Below, piece by piece: positions 36,705-47,124 of a stretch of 64,000 nt of DNA. Position 1 is the stretch's first letter. The number at the start of each line of letters is the position of its first letter. The stretch is taken from contig NW_008806284.1 in NCBI RefSeq assembly GCF_000400465.1, positions 186,001 to 250,000 of the forward strand. The letters run 5' to 3'. The DNA is from Wallemia ichthyophaga EXF-994 (taxonomy: Eukaryota > Basidiomycota > Wallemiomycetes > Wallemiales > Wallemiaceae). Made by a program: the position numbers and the translations under genes. The notes below the pieces were generated by a model that was not told the DNA's origin, did no database searches, and worked only from the letters and a program-made list of their open reading frames with translations.

Positions 36705-38572
36705 TTATCCTGCTTGATTTGGTTGATTTGGTTGACCTGCTTGAACCGTTTCAGCCATTTGATTCGATTGTGCTGGTTGAACTACTGGGGCATGAAGAGG
36801 CGTCATTGACATAAAGCTGTGAATTGATTTTCCATTTGAATTGTTGCCCGGCGACTGTGGTGGACTTGCCCCAGCGCTGTTTGTCGCAGAGTTTGTCTGA
36901 CTATTAGGCAATGACCTTATCGCACTCTGCATAGGCGTTGATGAACTACCACTGATACTACTGCTTGGACTTGGATGGACGGGTTGAGGTGGCGACCTTA
37001 GTATCTCCTCTATCTTGTTTCTATTATCTAATGGCAGCGCTGGAGGTGGATTCGCATAACCCATCTCCTCCGTACCACCCATGGTCGAGCTCGATGTCGT
37101 TGACTGCGCTAACGGTGGTAGTCTAAAGTTGGTAAAGTGTACTGGAGAGCTTGCTCTGCTGACGTTTGGTGAATTGTGTGCTGATGTCGATGGTGTTCCT
37201 CCTCTGGAATTTAGATTGAAATAACTTGGCGTTGGATACACTCCCGTGCTTGTTTGATTTGGAAATAGGTTGAGCGATCTTAGTGGGCCCAGTACAGGTG
37301 AACTTGAAGGTGTAAACTCTATGCCGCCAGGAACAACAGGATAAGCACCTAAATTCTGCTGTATAGAACTCTGTTGCTTTGTAGGATTAAAAGTAGTTGT
37401 TTTTGCATCCTCTGTATCACTAAAGTCACTCTCTGCAGAACTAACAGGGCTAACTGTCTGTGACTGCTCTGCGGAGGAGGTATTGAAGGAAGCATAAGGA
37501 TGATAATTATGTCTATGGGTTCTAAGATGTGGAGGTTCAGTGAGAGTGTGCTCTCGTGCACTTAGAGTGCTAAGTTGATCACCTGAATAACTTTTATGGA
37601 AAGGCATAGAGGAGGTTGAAGGGGTAGTAAAAGAAGGTTGAAGTTGTGGCTGCATTTGATAAATGTTACCTTTGTTACCCTTCATCCGCTTAGATTGCTG
37701 TTCCATCTGTCTACAATCATCATGATCGCAGTTTATGTCATCGTTGAGACTAATCGCCGCCTGATTAAAGTCAGGATGATGACAACGAATTGGTTCTTGA
37801 GGTTGTTGATGTTGTTGCTTTAGGTTATAAGGCATATTATAGCGTTGTGCAGGAGGATTGAGGAAATTGAATTGATTGTTGTAAGGATTGAAAGAGGTGT
37901 TTGGAGAGCTTGAAGTGGAATTTGGCTGTGAGGAGATACCATCCTTGAGTTGCCTATGACGATATTCGTATTCAGCTCTTCTTACAGCTTCTTCTCTCTC
38001 TAATTCGTATAATTGATCAGCAGCTGCGGCGGCAAGAGCAGACATTTCATTAGCCGGCTGATAAGGAGTTGGAGGAAAAGAAGAAGTAGAAGAGTAAGCG
38101 TATGGGTTGAATTGGAGGGTAGGATTTGGGGGGATTGAGAGTGGATTAGCTTGTGCAGGGTTTTGAGTGCTGGGAGCTGATTGGCTGGGAGTAGCAGCGG
38201 AGTTAGCAGTAGCATTAACACTACCGCTACCGCTGCCACCGCCATTGCCATTCAAAGCCCTTTTACCTCTACCTTTAGGATTTGAATGAGTGCGCAGGTG
38301 CCTCGTAAGTTCATCTGATCTACTGAATCTTTTATGGCAGCCAGGGTGAGAGCATTGATGAGGCTTTTCACCTGTATGAGTTCTAATATGCCTAGTCTGT
38401 ATAAATCCAGTTAACGGCTTATCTAGTGAATGATATACGGCCAACCAACCTGATGCTCCAAACGATAAAAAGCTCTATCACATAAAGGACACTTGTAAGG
38501 CCTTGGAATTTTGGATTTATCGACGTTAAGCGCTTCCTCGATTTGCTTTAATTTATATTTTTCATTTGACAT
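36705..38572 (-). CDS. C2H2 zinc-finger repressor, MIG1/CreA-like
   Basis: Complement of 38450-38572 and 36705-38396, intron 53 nt, 604 aa. Two adjacent C2H2 fingers sit at residues ~26-48 ([16 protein letters not shown] then TRHIRTH, joined across the intron) and ~54-78 ([20 protein letters not shown]), linked by TGEKPH. This is the Mig1/CreA carbon-catabolite repressor signature, where the fingers bind GC-rich SYGGRG sites. The rest is Ser/Pro/Asn/Gln-rich, with [19 protein letters not shown] and LPPL motifs like the regulatory region of CreA. Target genes are not inferable here. Confidence 0.9.
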
Positions 38573-38602
38573 GTTATGGTTGAGGTACAACAACAAGATA
38601 AT

Positions 38603-39194
38603 TTAATCAACGGCCGTTCTCTTCTTAGGGTTGACTGCGTTGGCTGTGTTGGCTGCAAAGCTCACATCCCCGTTATCTCCAGCAGGTACGGCCGCTTTCA
38701 AATGTCCCCAGCCGCCTCGGCCGCTATCATACTCCTGTCGGTATTCATCTCGGACTTGACCACCGGATCGACCACGTCCAAATTGACGACCATCTCTATA
38801 ACCTTGTGCATCTAAATCACACCTAATCATTCTCTCATCGAGTTTTGTACCGTTTATATACCTTAAAGCTTCAACTGCCTCTTGATGCGTATAATATTCA
38901 ACAAACGCAAATCCACAGGGCGTTTTAGTATTCCTATCTAATCCCATTATTATTCTCTTTATACCCTGTCCACTAGCCACTCTGCCGAACAACTCATATA
39001 TCTGTTCCTCTGTCGTGTAGAATGATAGATTCCCGCACTAAAATACATTATAAATATTAATATACTCATTTTCACACACTCACATACAGCGTCGTTGACC
39101 TATCAAGCATATCCCTCTGCTTCTCCGGGTCAATACTCGAACGCGTATCTTTATACGTTGAAGGTCCATCTAGGGGCTGTATAATTGAACTCAT
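38603..39194 (-). CDS. CBC2: Nuclear cap-binding protein subunit 2 (CBP20)
   Basis: Complement of 39084-39194 and 38603-39037, intron 46 nt, 181 aa. An N-terminal helix ([19 protein letters not shown]) leads into a single RRM: RNP2 LYCGNLSFY is completed across the intron, and RNP1 is CGFAFVEYY. The C-terminal Arg/Gly-rich tail ([14 protein letters not shown]) contacts the m7G cap in the family. It functions with CBP80 in the nucleus. Intron position within RNP2 and length agree with the family. Confidence 0.95.
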
Positions 39195-39391
39195 ACTGTT
39201 TATTTGGTTATTCTAATTATCCAATTGATCGACGTTGGTTGTGTGTGTTTAAGTGGTGTATTATGATTTTTCTGTTTTACTTGACAATTAATAGCCAGCA
39301 GCTATAAATTACTTGTCACTAGTATTTTTATATTTTGCTTGAAATTTAAAGATCTGTTGATCAAGAACTGCCATCCACACGATAACAAACC

Positions 39392-40077
39392 ATGTCTAGT
39401 CCGTCAACAGTACAATACCTGCTTCACCTAACATTTCCTCAGAATTAACCTATAGGCTATCAAATATCCCACACACAGCCACTATCAACGATGTAAAGAG
39501 AGTTATTGCTAGATCAACTAATATCAATCAAATCTCAGCGGATAATCATTTTATAAGTGGGTTTGCTACTATCCACAATACTACTCACTCACCCATCACC
39601 ACAGCTTCTTTCAGAAGTTCAAAATTCCCAAACTATCCAAACACAGCGACAATCAAATTCCTAAATCCAAAGCCAGCCGAGAATTTGAGGAATTCTTTAA
39701 AGACTATAAACACTCTCACTCTATCAACCTCTCAGATCAAGTGCCTACCTTTAGATAAGCCTAGCCAAGAAGACGTTTCTTTGACTCACTTTGAACCAGC
39801 AACCCACCCAGGCCAAATCGTTGTCTTGTCTGGTTTGCCTGCTAAAATCAACTCATTTGATATCCAATCCTATCTCAAACCTTATTATCTCGATAACTCC
39901 CCTAACTCCTCGGATCCCATCACCAACATACGCATTCCCTCCGATAAGTTCAGCAGCACCTCCAAATGGCTCGTCAGGCTCAACTCTGTATCTGAAGCTC
40001 ATCGCTTGGTGCGCAACCTCAATCAATCCAGCTGGGTCGATTCACATTATACGATTAATGCAAGAATAATTTATTGA
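39392..40077 (+). CDS. Small RRM-like protein with a 7-nt first exon
   Basis: Proposed exons 39392-39398 (7 nt), 39443-39556, 39605-40077, giving 197 aa. Introns are 44 and 48 nt, the first with branch CCTAAC and donor GTCCGT. The alternative of reading straight on from the ATG hits a stop after 18 codons. The C-terminal ~90 residues (GQIVVLSGLPAKINSFDIQSY ... SKWLVRLNSVSEAHRLVRNL) look like an RRM fold with a degenerate RNP1. The basic N-terminus could be a mitochondrial presequence. I do not recognise an orthologue. Confidence 0.65.
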
Positions 40078-40109
40078 TCCGTTATCCACATATATAGACA
40101 TACACTTTG

Positions 40110-42570
40110 CTAATTCTTGTACTTTTTCTGCCTCTTTTCCTCTCTCTTCTCCTGGCGTGATCGATTGTCTAATTCTGGTTTATCATTCTTGTCCGCCTTA
40201 TCCACAATCTCCTCCTTTTCCTCATTGTCCTCTCTAGACTTACGCTTCTTCGCTACTGCTGGTCCTCTTCTATCCTCGTGCTGTTCACCACTCAATGGTC
40301 TATCAACAACTACACCATTAATCACTCGTGCTGCCTTCTTGACATTATTCACCTTGGTCAGCCCTGCATTTTTAACTTCCTCAGCCGTTTTCTCCCTCCA
40401 CTCCTCTATCCTTCTCCTAAACAGTGACAATCCAACCTTCCTAATCAGATACTTACCATACGCCGAGCCTGCTAAAAAGTCTTCGTGTTCGAGCAGTGAG
40501 TTGGCTATCTTCTCTCTAAAATATCCATCTGAAGTCTCGTATATCTTCTCTGCCACCCTGCTACCGACTCTCATATCCGCTAGCAGGTGATACGAACCGA
40601 GTAACTTTAGTCTCAATTTGTGTTTATATTTGAATGTAACAGCCTCTGAATCCATAATTCCATCAATTATACGCGAAGCTGGTGATGAACCACATATCTC
40701 TAGTATCCTTTCCATACTCAGATTTAAGAGGCTGTTCAGTATGGCTTCGTTGTGCGGTGTACCGAGATTGTACAGTGACAGAATTAGCTGTGCGCCTGCA
40801 CTTGTGAATCTGTCCGATTTCCCCTCCTTGTTTGACTGTTCCTTCTCTTCATCAGAGCTGCCTTCTTCGTCTTGATCGTTTTTCTCAAACATATCCTTGT
40901 GGAAGCGGCGGTATGACTGTTTAAAGTGAGCATGTCAGTACGGGCGCTTTTTTCAAACCACACCCACCTTCCATCTCTTCATCTCAAGCATGCACGGTAT
41001 GACATGCTGTGCTTGTGCTGTGCTCCGCGTGCTCAATCCGAAGCAATGCATGATGGCCTGTCAAGTGAGTTATGAATCGTGAGTCATGAGATCATGTGCG
41101 CTACTAAGCCAAAAATCCACTCACAGCCATGACATCCGCCTTAAATACATCCCGAAATACACCCACATCGCAATTCGCCATCAATGGCCCACTTCTATTA
41201 GTCTTGATTAATTTGCTTCCATTCTCGCGCAGTGCTGTTATAGCTCCCGCGAATTCTTTTTCAATGAATGTCCCGCTGAGACCGTTATCATTTCCCATCC
41301 TCTTGAGTGCCTTTGCATATACAAAATTACCGACGGGGTGCTTCATGCATCGCACTCCCCCCTTTCCAGTAAAGTAGAGTTGCCAAATAACCTCAAAAAC
41401 GGCAGAGCTTGAACATTCCATGGCAGTCTCGGTTGTGTGACTTGCAGTAGTGTCGAGTAGCGTAGTGGTTACGTGACTGCTAGCCTTAATTTGACTGATA
41501 TCTTCTGAATTCACCTGTCCTATCAAACCATCCATCCATGAATCCAAAAAGCTATCTGCGTTGTCGTTCTCTTTGTTTTTCTTCTCGTAGTGCAACAGCA
41601 GTTGAAGAATTGGTGCTCCATAATCACTCACCCCAAATGCCCTTATCTCAGCTGGAGAGGAGAAAGAGTCGAATAAAGCTTTGCGAAGCTTGTTAGAAAG
41701 CTCTTTAAAGTGTTTTGGTGGACGGTAGTACTCCTCCGGCTGCTGTTCATTCACGGCATCAAAGTTATCATGTCTGGATAGCCAATATTGTGACTTTTTC
41801 GAACGCTTCATCACGCTGTCGCTTACATCGCCAGATAACAAATGAAGTAAGTATCTGACGGGGTAGGTTGCGTGTGGATTGAGGATATGATCGCCGATCT
41901 TAGGTACTATCTCGTCCACCATCTCCACTATGAGCTTCGTTATAGTGCGTAATTCTCCCGCAGGTTCCTCGCTTTCATTGCTGGGAGGCTTTGCAATGTT
42001 TCCAGAGCTCTCTCTCATGATAGTACCTTTGGAGGACTCGAAGAAAGTCTCCAACACGTGACTGCCGAATCTGTTGCTGATGATGGTATTGATTTCGCCC
42101 ATCAAGGCATCCGCAAAGACCCTCTTCTCGAAATCACCCATGCGCTTGATCATGTGCTCCACCATAAGCGCGCATTCAGGATCAGTTGATAAGCAGAGTT
42201 CGTTTGAAGCCATTTCAGTGAGAGTAGCCTCCATCATCATTGCGTACTCGTCGTCGTCGGCCGTACTGCCATTGGTGAGTCTCTGGTCCATGTCTCTGAG
42301 ATAGCTCTTGAGATCTGGGTTCAAATCACCATAAGGAGTACTAGCTTGCTGGGAATCCAATAGCCAGTTGGGAGCTGCTTGATCTTCTTGCTGTGGGGCT
42401 GCCACGGGTTCCTGCACCGCCTGCTGCTCCTCTGTAGCCTTCTTGGAGATCTTCTTGCCTTAAAAACCCATCAGCTGGATCAACAAGCCACGGCGAATAC
42501 AAAACTCACCTCTCTTCCTTATCTGATCTTTAGGCCTGTGAATCTATTAGCTGCGTGTATACTCGCCCAT
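40110..42570 (-). CDS. NOP9: Nucleolar pre-rRNA processing protein NOP9 (PUF-like)
   Basis: Complement pieces 42563-42570, 42510-42535, 41125-42458, 40968-41057 and 40110-40916, giving 754 aa. The last three introns are 51, 67 and 51 nt; the first is only 27 nt and is provisional, chosen because it yields an ATG in frame with a basic MGEPKDQIRKRGKK leader. PUM-like repeats include FGSHVLETFFES, GVSDYGAPILQLLLHYE and AGSAYGKYLIRKVGLSLF. The C-terminus is Lys/Glu/Arg-rich. Nop9 binds the ITS1/18S junction in 40S assembly and delays Nob1 cleavage. Its 5' end is 64 bp from the divergent VPS55 start. Confidence 0.88.
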
Positions 42571-42634
42571 CTCTCTCACATTAATGTTGGGCGTCGTTTC
42601 TCAACCAACAACGACGACGGTCTAATAAATTTAA

Positions 42635-43121
42635 ATGGCTGGATTGAAATCGATAATAGCACTATCACTCGTACTCGCACTGGGATTTCTACTGGTGATC
42701 CTGAGCTGTGCACTTTGGGGAAATTGGCTGCACTTGCTATCTGGTGGGTTTGTATGGGTGTGGGAGTTGTAGCAGCTTCTTACAAGCCACAGCTTTCCTA
42801 TTCGCGTTTGCGCCGTTCCCAAACTCAATCGCTACTCGAAACACGGAATCCACGATTACCTCCGGTGATGATTCAAATACGTAAGCGTATGACTGTGTTA
42901 TGATATTTAATAACAATCCACTCTCTAGTGCTATTCAAGACTTTTCCAGATTCTTTACCTCCATTATCCTCGTCACCGGCGCTGCAATACCTATCGTACT
43001 TGCCCACGCTGGCATACTCGCAATGACGTCGTCAATCATGTCTGTCACCGGTGGTACACTTATTTACACCACCATCGTTGCCTTTGGTAGCTCATTCCAC
43101 TCTGGTTCTGACGAGTTCTGA
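42635..43121 (+). CDS. VPS55: Vacuolar protein sorting protein VPS55
   Basis: Exons 42635-42743, 42793-42880, 42929-43121, introns 49 and 48 nt, 129 aa. Four hydrophobic segments: IIALSLVLALGFLLVILSCA, then FLFAFAPFPNSIA, TSIILVTGAAIPIVLAHAGI and SIMSVTGGTLIYTTIVAFG. A short Ser/Thr loop lies between TM2 and TM3. This is the OB-RGRP/Vps55 family, which acts with Vps68 in late endosome-to-vacuole trafficking. Length and motif order match yeast Vps55. Confidence 0.93.
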
Positions 43122-43155
43122 GACATATATATCCCAATGTATCATATAATGCTTT

Positions 43156-44775
43156 TTACTCTTCAATTTGATAGGTACAGTAATCTTGAATGATACTCTC
43201 CAATTTTGAGCTCTTCTTTCCCTTAATCACTACGTTTAAATCGAATTGCTTATCTATCTCATCGTCCACCAGTACCTTTGTCTTGATCGGCCTTCTCGCT
43301 GTCTGTGGTACTGGCTTGGGCGTGTTTGGTGCACTTTGTTTCATTCTTTCTGTCGGTGCTGCTACCTTGTAGCTCACCTCATCGATGGACGCCAACCGTT
43401 GCAATAGTTGGTCTGCCTCCTGCTCATCTCTTCTCGCCTTGGCCAGTCGCAGCCGTTGCTCCAGTTCTGCTTTCTCAAGTACTGCGCTCTTCTTCGTAGT
43501 ACCGCCCATAACATCAGATTTCTTCTGGAGCTTGAAATTGATGTCATCCTGTAAACATTGTCAGCTAATATCCTTATTTCAACAAAACCTTTCTCACATC
43601 TGTCCAAAATCGCTTCCTAGTATCTTCAATCTGCCTTCTAACCTTATCGAGTGATTTCCGTGTTGGTAATTTCGCCCTCTCGTCTTTGGCGTGTGCAATG
43701 AATCTATCAAATTCCCTATCTGTACACCGCGAGTTAGATACTTTAGACATAGGGCATATCTTGCTTGTTTTGCCCTGCCTGAGGACAAGTTGCTGATTTG
43801 TCATCGTATTTCCTTCAATTGCGTAGGGTTTGACGAGGCTGTCACCAAGGCCTGTGAAAATTAGCATTCCTATACCCGTCAAAAGCACTCCACCCACCAA
43901 TAACCTCACAAAGTCGATAGTCTGGCTTTCCATCGGATTCTCCGAGCAGATATCTAACGAAAGTGCCTTTGATAAAGTCTTCGAAGAATGGCGCATAGCA
44001 GAATTCGACGAGGTTAGTACGATTGATCATCACCCTAAGCACATCAGCTTTCTCGAGTGGTTTGTCGTCTTCCATATCGTGCTTGCTAACCTCACCTTCT
44101 TCCGAATCGTCGGAAGAGTGTACTGAGCGCGCGCGACCGCCGTAATCCTCATCGTCGTCATCCTCCTGTGTCGTGTGAGCATTGCTAGTTTACAAAGATA
44201 CCACCGCGTACATTCCTCGATCTCTTCTTGGTCTTTGCTTCACGCTTACTCTTGAGCTCCTCAAGCTTGCTCTTTTTCTCGGTTGTAGCGCCTGTCTGGG
44301 TGTGGCTACGCTTCGCAGCTGAAGCCACGTTATCTTCACCACCCGCCTGGGCAGCAGAAAAGAGTCTGTTGATATTCAGCGAATCCTTGTACTTTTGCAT
44401 CTCCTCCTGTCGAGAAGCGAGGATATCCTCACGCTCGAGTTCATCGAGATCGAGAAGCCTGAATATGTAAGCGTGGTGGCCGTAACACTGCGATCCACCC
44501 ACTTTGCTCTATCCGCTGAGTTCTTATACTTGCCTTCTAGAGGATATGGATTCTCGCTGTCTGCGGGTTGATCGACTTCCATGAGCGTATCCTTGCCGGC
44601 GTTGTCCTCTTCGCCGCTATCGCTGAGCCTGGGTGCTTGTCAGCGTAACAACACTTGCAAACAGCCTCCTCGCGCACCCTTCCTCCTCCTGCTTCGATAG
44701 CTGCTCATCAGCGCCATCGTCATCCCCTACGAGACCCAACAAATCAGCGTCGAGATCGTTATCCACATCGGTCAT
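43156..44775 (-). CDS. RTF1: Paf1-complex subunit RTF1
   Basis: Six exons (complement): 44678-44775, 44503-44628, 44212-44458, 43898-44165, 43598-43851, 43156-43548, giving 461 aa. Introns are 44-49 nt with consistent phases. An acidic N-terminus is followed by YPLEGKYKNSADRAK and an EREDILASRQEEMQKY helix (the histone-modification-domain region). The Plus3 domain begins with EKADVLRVMINRTNLVEF and continues through GTFVRYLLGESDGKPDYRLC and GLGDSLVKPYAIEGNTMTNQ. The C-terminal half is coiled and basic. Rtf1 stimulates H2B ubiquitination and binds phosphorylated Spt5. It is head-to-head with PEX7 (88 bp between chosen starts). Confidence 0.93.
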
Positions 44776-44863
44776 ATTTTTTATCTCAAGATGGTTCGGG
44801 TTAATGACGCGACGTCGTACCCATCCCCATCTCGTTGATATAAACGTCGAGATAGAAAAATTG

Positions 44864-46125
44864 ATGAAAACTGTTTCAACGGCTCCACTGGCTGGCTACA
44901 ACCTCGCTTATTCCCCTTTTCATAAATCTAGATTGGCTGTAGCATGCGCAGCCAATTACGGTGAGTGATAAGACGCACGCAATCGCCGGCAATTATAGCT
45001 TTATAGGCCTCGTTGGAAATGGCAGGCTTAGAGAGTATAGCTACGATCTACACGGCGATCTTTCTCCCCACTCATCGTGAGCCGTTTCTCTGGTATCGGA
45101 TACTTTTAATTGCCGAGACAGTTTCGACACTCAAGACGGTCTATTCGATTTGGCGTGGTCTGAACTCCATGAGAACCAGATCGTGACTGCAACTGGCGAT
45201 GGCAGCGTGCGGCTATTCGATACGCAGATTCCTGTGGGTGGTTCTATGTCCACTCAGCCGCACACACTCATCCACCGCGCAGAAATTCCCAATTAGGGCG
45301 TGGCATGAGCATTCTAGGGAGGTTTTCGGCGTCGACTGGTCACCAACAGACAAGACGCAGTTTGCGACGTACGTCATTGAGCTGATATCATCCATATCAC
45401 TCACAGCTAACGTCATTCCAGTGCTTCTTGGGACGGCACTGTTAAAATAGTGAGGAGACTCCACTCGCTCTCTCTTAGTTCACCACTCACTGCCACCAGT
45501 GGACACCCGATAACACCCACTCACTGCTCACACTTCCTGCGCACGATGGATGCGTCTACTCTGCCATATACAGCCCCCATCAGCCATACTGTCTAGCCAC
45601 CTGCGGATCAGACGGCAAGCTTCATGTATGGGATCTGAGAACACCTCAACGCCCAGCGACGTCACTGGCTGCCTCACCAACAGAGCTGCTATCGCTCGAT
45701 TGGAACAAGTATATCCAAGGCACGCTAGCCACTGGCAGCGTCGACAAGAGTATCAAAGTGTGGGATATACGGCAAGCGAAATGTCTCAATAACCTCCATG
45801 GACACGATTTCGCTATTAGGAGGGTGCAATTCTCGCCCCATGTACCCAATCTCATTGCCAGCGCATCTTATGACATGAGCGCAAGAGTGTAATTACCTGC
45901 CTCGCCGTTTGATCCACTCAATTAACGTGTTTTAGGTGGGACACTAGCGTTAACGCGTGCATTCATATCCATGATGCTCACACCGAGTTCGTCACAGGGG
46001 TCGCCTGGTCTCTATTTGATCCCTTGGTGCTGACTACTTGTGGATGGGACTACAAGGTGCACCTGCTCAGCCTCAAGGACCTGAATAGGCCGAACAACAT
46101 GAGGAACATCAGCAACAAGAGGTGA
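44864..46125 (+). CDS. PEX7: Peroxisomal targeting signal 2 receptor PEX7
   Basis: Seven exons: 44864-44960, 45007-45076, 45122-45233, 45283-45368, 45422-45449 (28 nt), 45500-45888, 45936-46125, giving 323 aa. Introns are 45-53 nt. It is a WD40 propeller: YNLAYSPFHKSRLAVACAAN, then GLFDLAWSELHENQIVTATG, HEHSREVFGVDWSP, ASWDGTVKIW, GSDGKLHVWD, TGSVDKSIKVWDI, SASYDMSARVWD and FVTGVAWSLFDPLVLTTCGW. That repeat order and length match Pex7, which imports PTS2 proteins. An in-frame ATG at 44804 could add 20 residues; the inner start fits the family better. Confidence 0.94.
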
Positions 46126-46182
46126 TATACCAACTATACTATACAACTACTGTACAAATCATTTAAACGACCCAATTTGTAA

Positions 46183-46959
46183 CTACATGTGATGCCTCGA
46201 TGATATAATTCCCATCGTAGGCTTAGCGTCCTGTCCGACGACTTGAGCATTTCCGTCAAAGACAGGTTTCGCTGGGTAAAGAAGCAACGATCTGCTGCTC
46301 AGCGGCCTCGTCGCGTAGGCCAAGATGCCCTTTGCTATGTGATCCGTCGAACGCTTTGCCTGTGTGAGTGTGAGTGTTAGTGTGATTGTGAGTGTGAGGA
46401 TAACAATCCAATGACGTACGCTGTACCAATACATTAGCGGTATATCGGCATTATACGCCATCAACCATCTTTTCGCCTCTACAGGATTCATCTGATGCTG
46501 GAGATGCAAATCGCCTGTGCGCATGTCAGCGACGCGTACATACACCCCAACACACCACGCACTCTTCGACAAGACGACGTACACGAGATTCCTGGCAATC
46601 AAGTATTGCGGTATATTCTTCATTTGCGTCGTAAAGTCTTCCATATGCTCCAAGCAGCTCACAACTATCACGAATAACTTGTGGTGTGGATGCTCGAAGT
46701 AGTGCTGATTAGAAATTGGGTCGCTGAGTTGGCTGCATCTTGTGAGCTCTGATTTCACATCTGTCTCCCTCATCACCCTCACATTCTCAGCCTCTGCTTA
46801 TCCCCCGCTAAATCTGCCACCCTCTTAGCAAGCTCTATCTTCCCAGAGAGTGATGATCCCGTTATCTGGATTACGCGTTAGATTTGATGGGCTGTGTTAA
46901 TATTTAATCACCATCAATTTGCAGTTCGGTAGCTGCTCCGCTTTTGTCACGTCCGCCAT
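46183..46959 (-). CDS. CENP-M-like small GTPase-fold centromere protein (candidate)
   Basis: Complement pieces 46912-46959, 46783-46865, 46563-46738, 46420-46514, 46183-46359, giving 192 aa. Introns are 46, 44, 48 and 60 nt, and all phases agree. The N-terminus EQLPNCKLMITGSSLSGK looks like a first strand plus a degenerate P-loop. Next come KLFVIVVSCLEHMEDFTTQM and IARNLVYVVLSKS, which sit where the strand-3 and strand-4 segments of CENP-M lie. MNPVEAKRWLMAYNADIPLM and HIAKGILAYATRPLSSRS then match its helix and last strand. Length agrees with animal CENP-M (~180 aa), a GTPase-like fold without nucleotide binding in the CENP-H/I/K/M complex. The assignment is inference from recalled pattern, not a search. 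Confidence 0.55.
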
Positions 46960-47124
46960 ATCGTTGAGAGTAATTAACGCGTTAGCTTGCCTATAAGTTG
47001 CATACAAAAATTATACACGCTTGAACATCTATCTATTGCTCCCATAATACATTTATTAAATCCCTTCAATGTCTATATGCGCTGCGTAGACTTAACTCGA
47101 AACTATTAATAAACATTCCTAGTC

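Noticed and set aside
46362-46399. TG-rich tract (GTGTGAGTGTGAG...) as a regulatory repeat
   Set aside because: It lies within the last intron of the CENP-M-like gene and is short; likely a pyrimidine-rich 3' splice region seen from the other strand.
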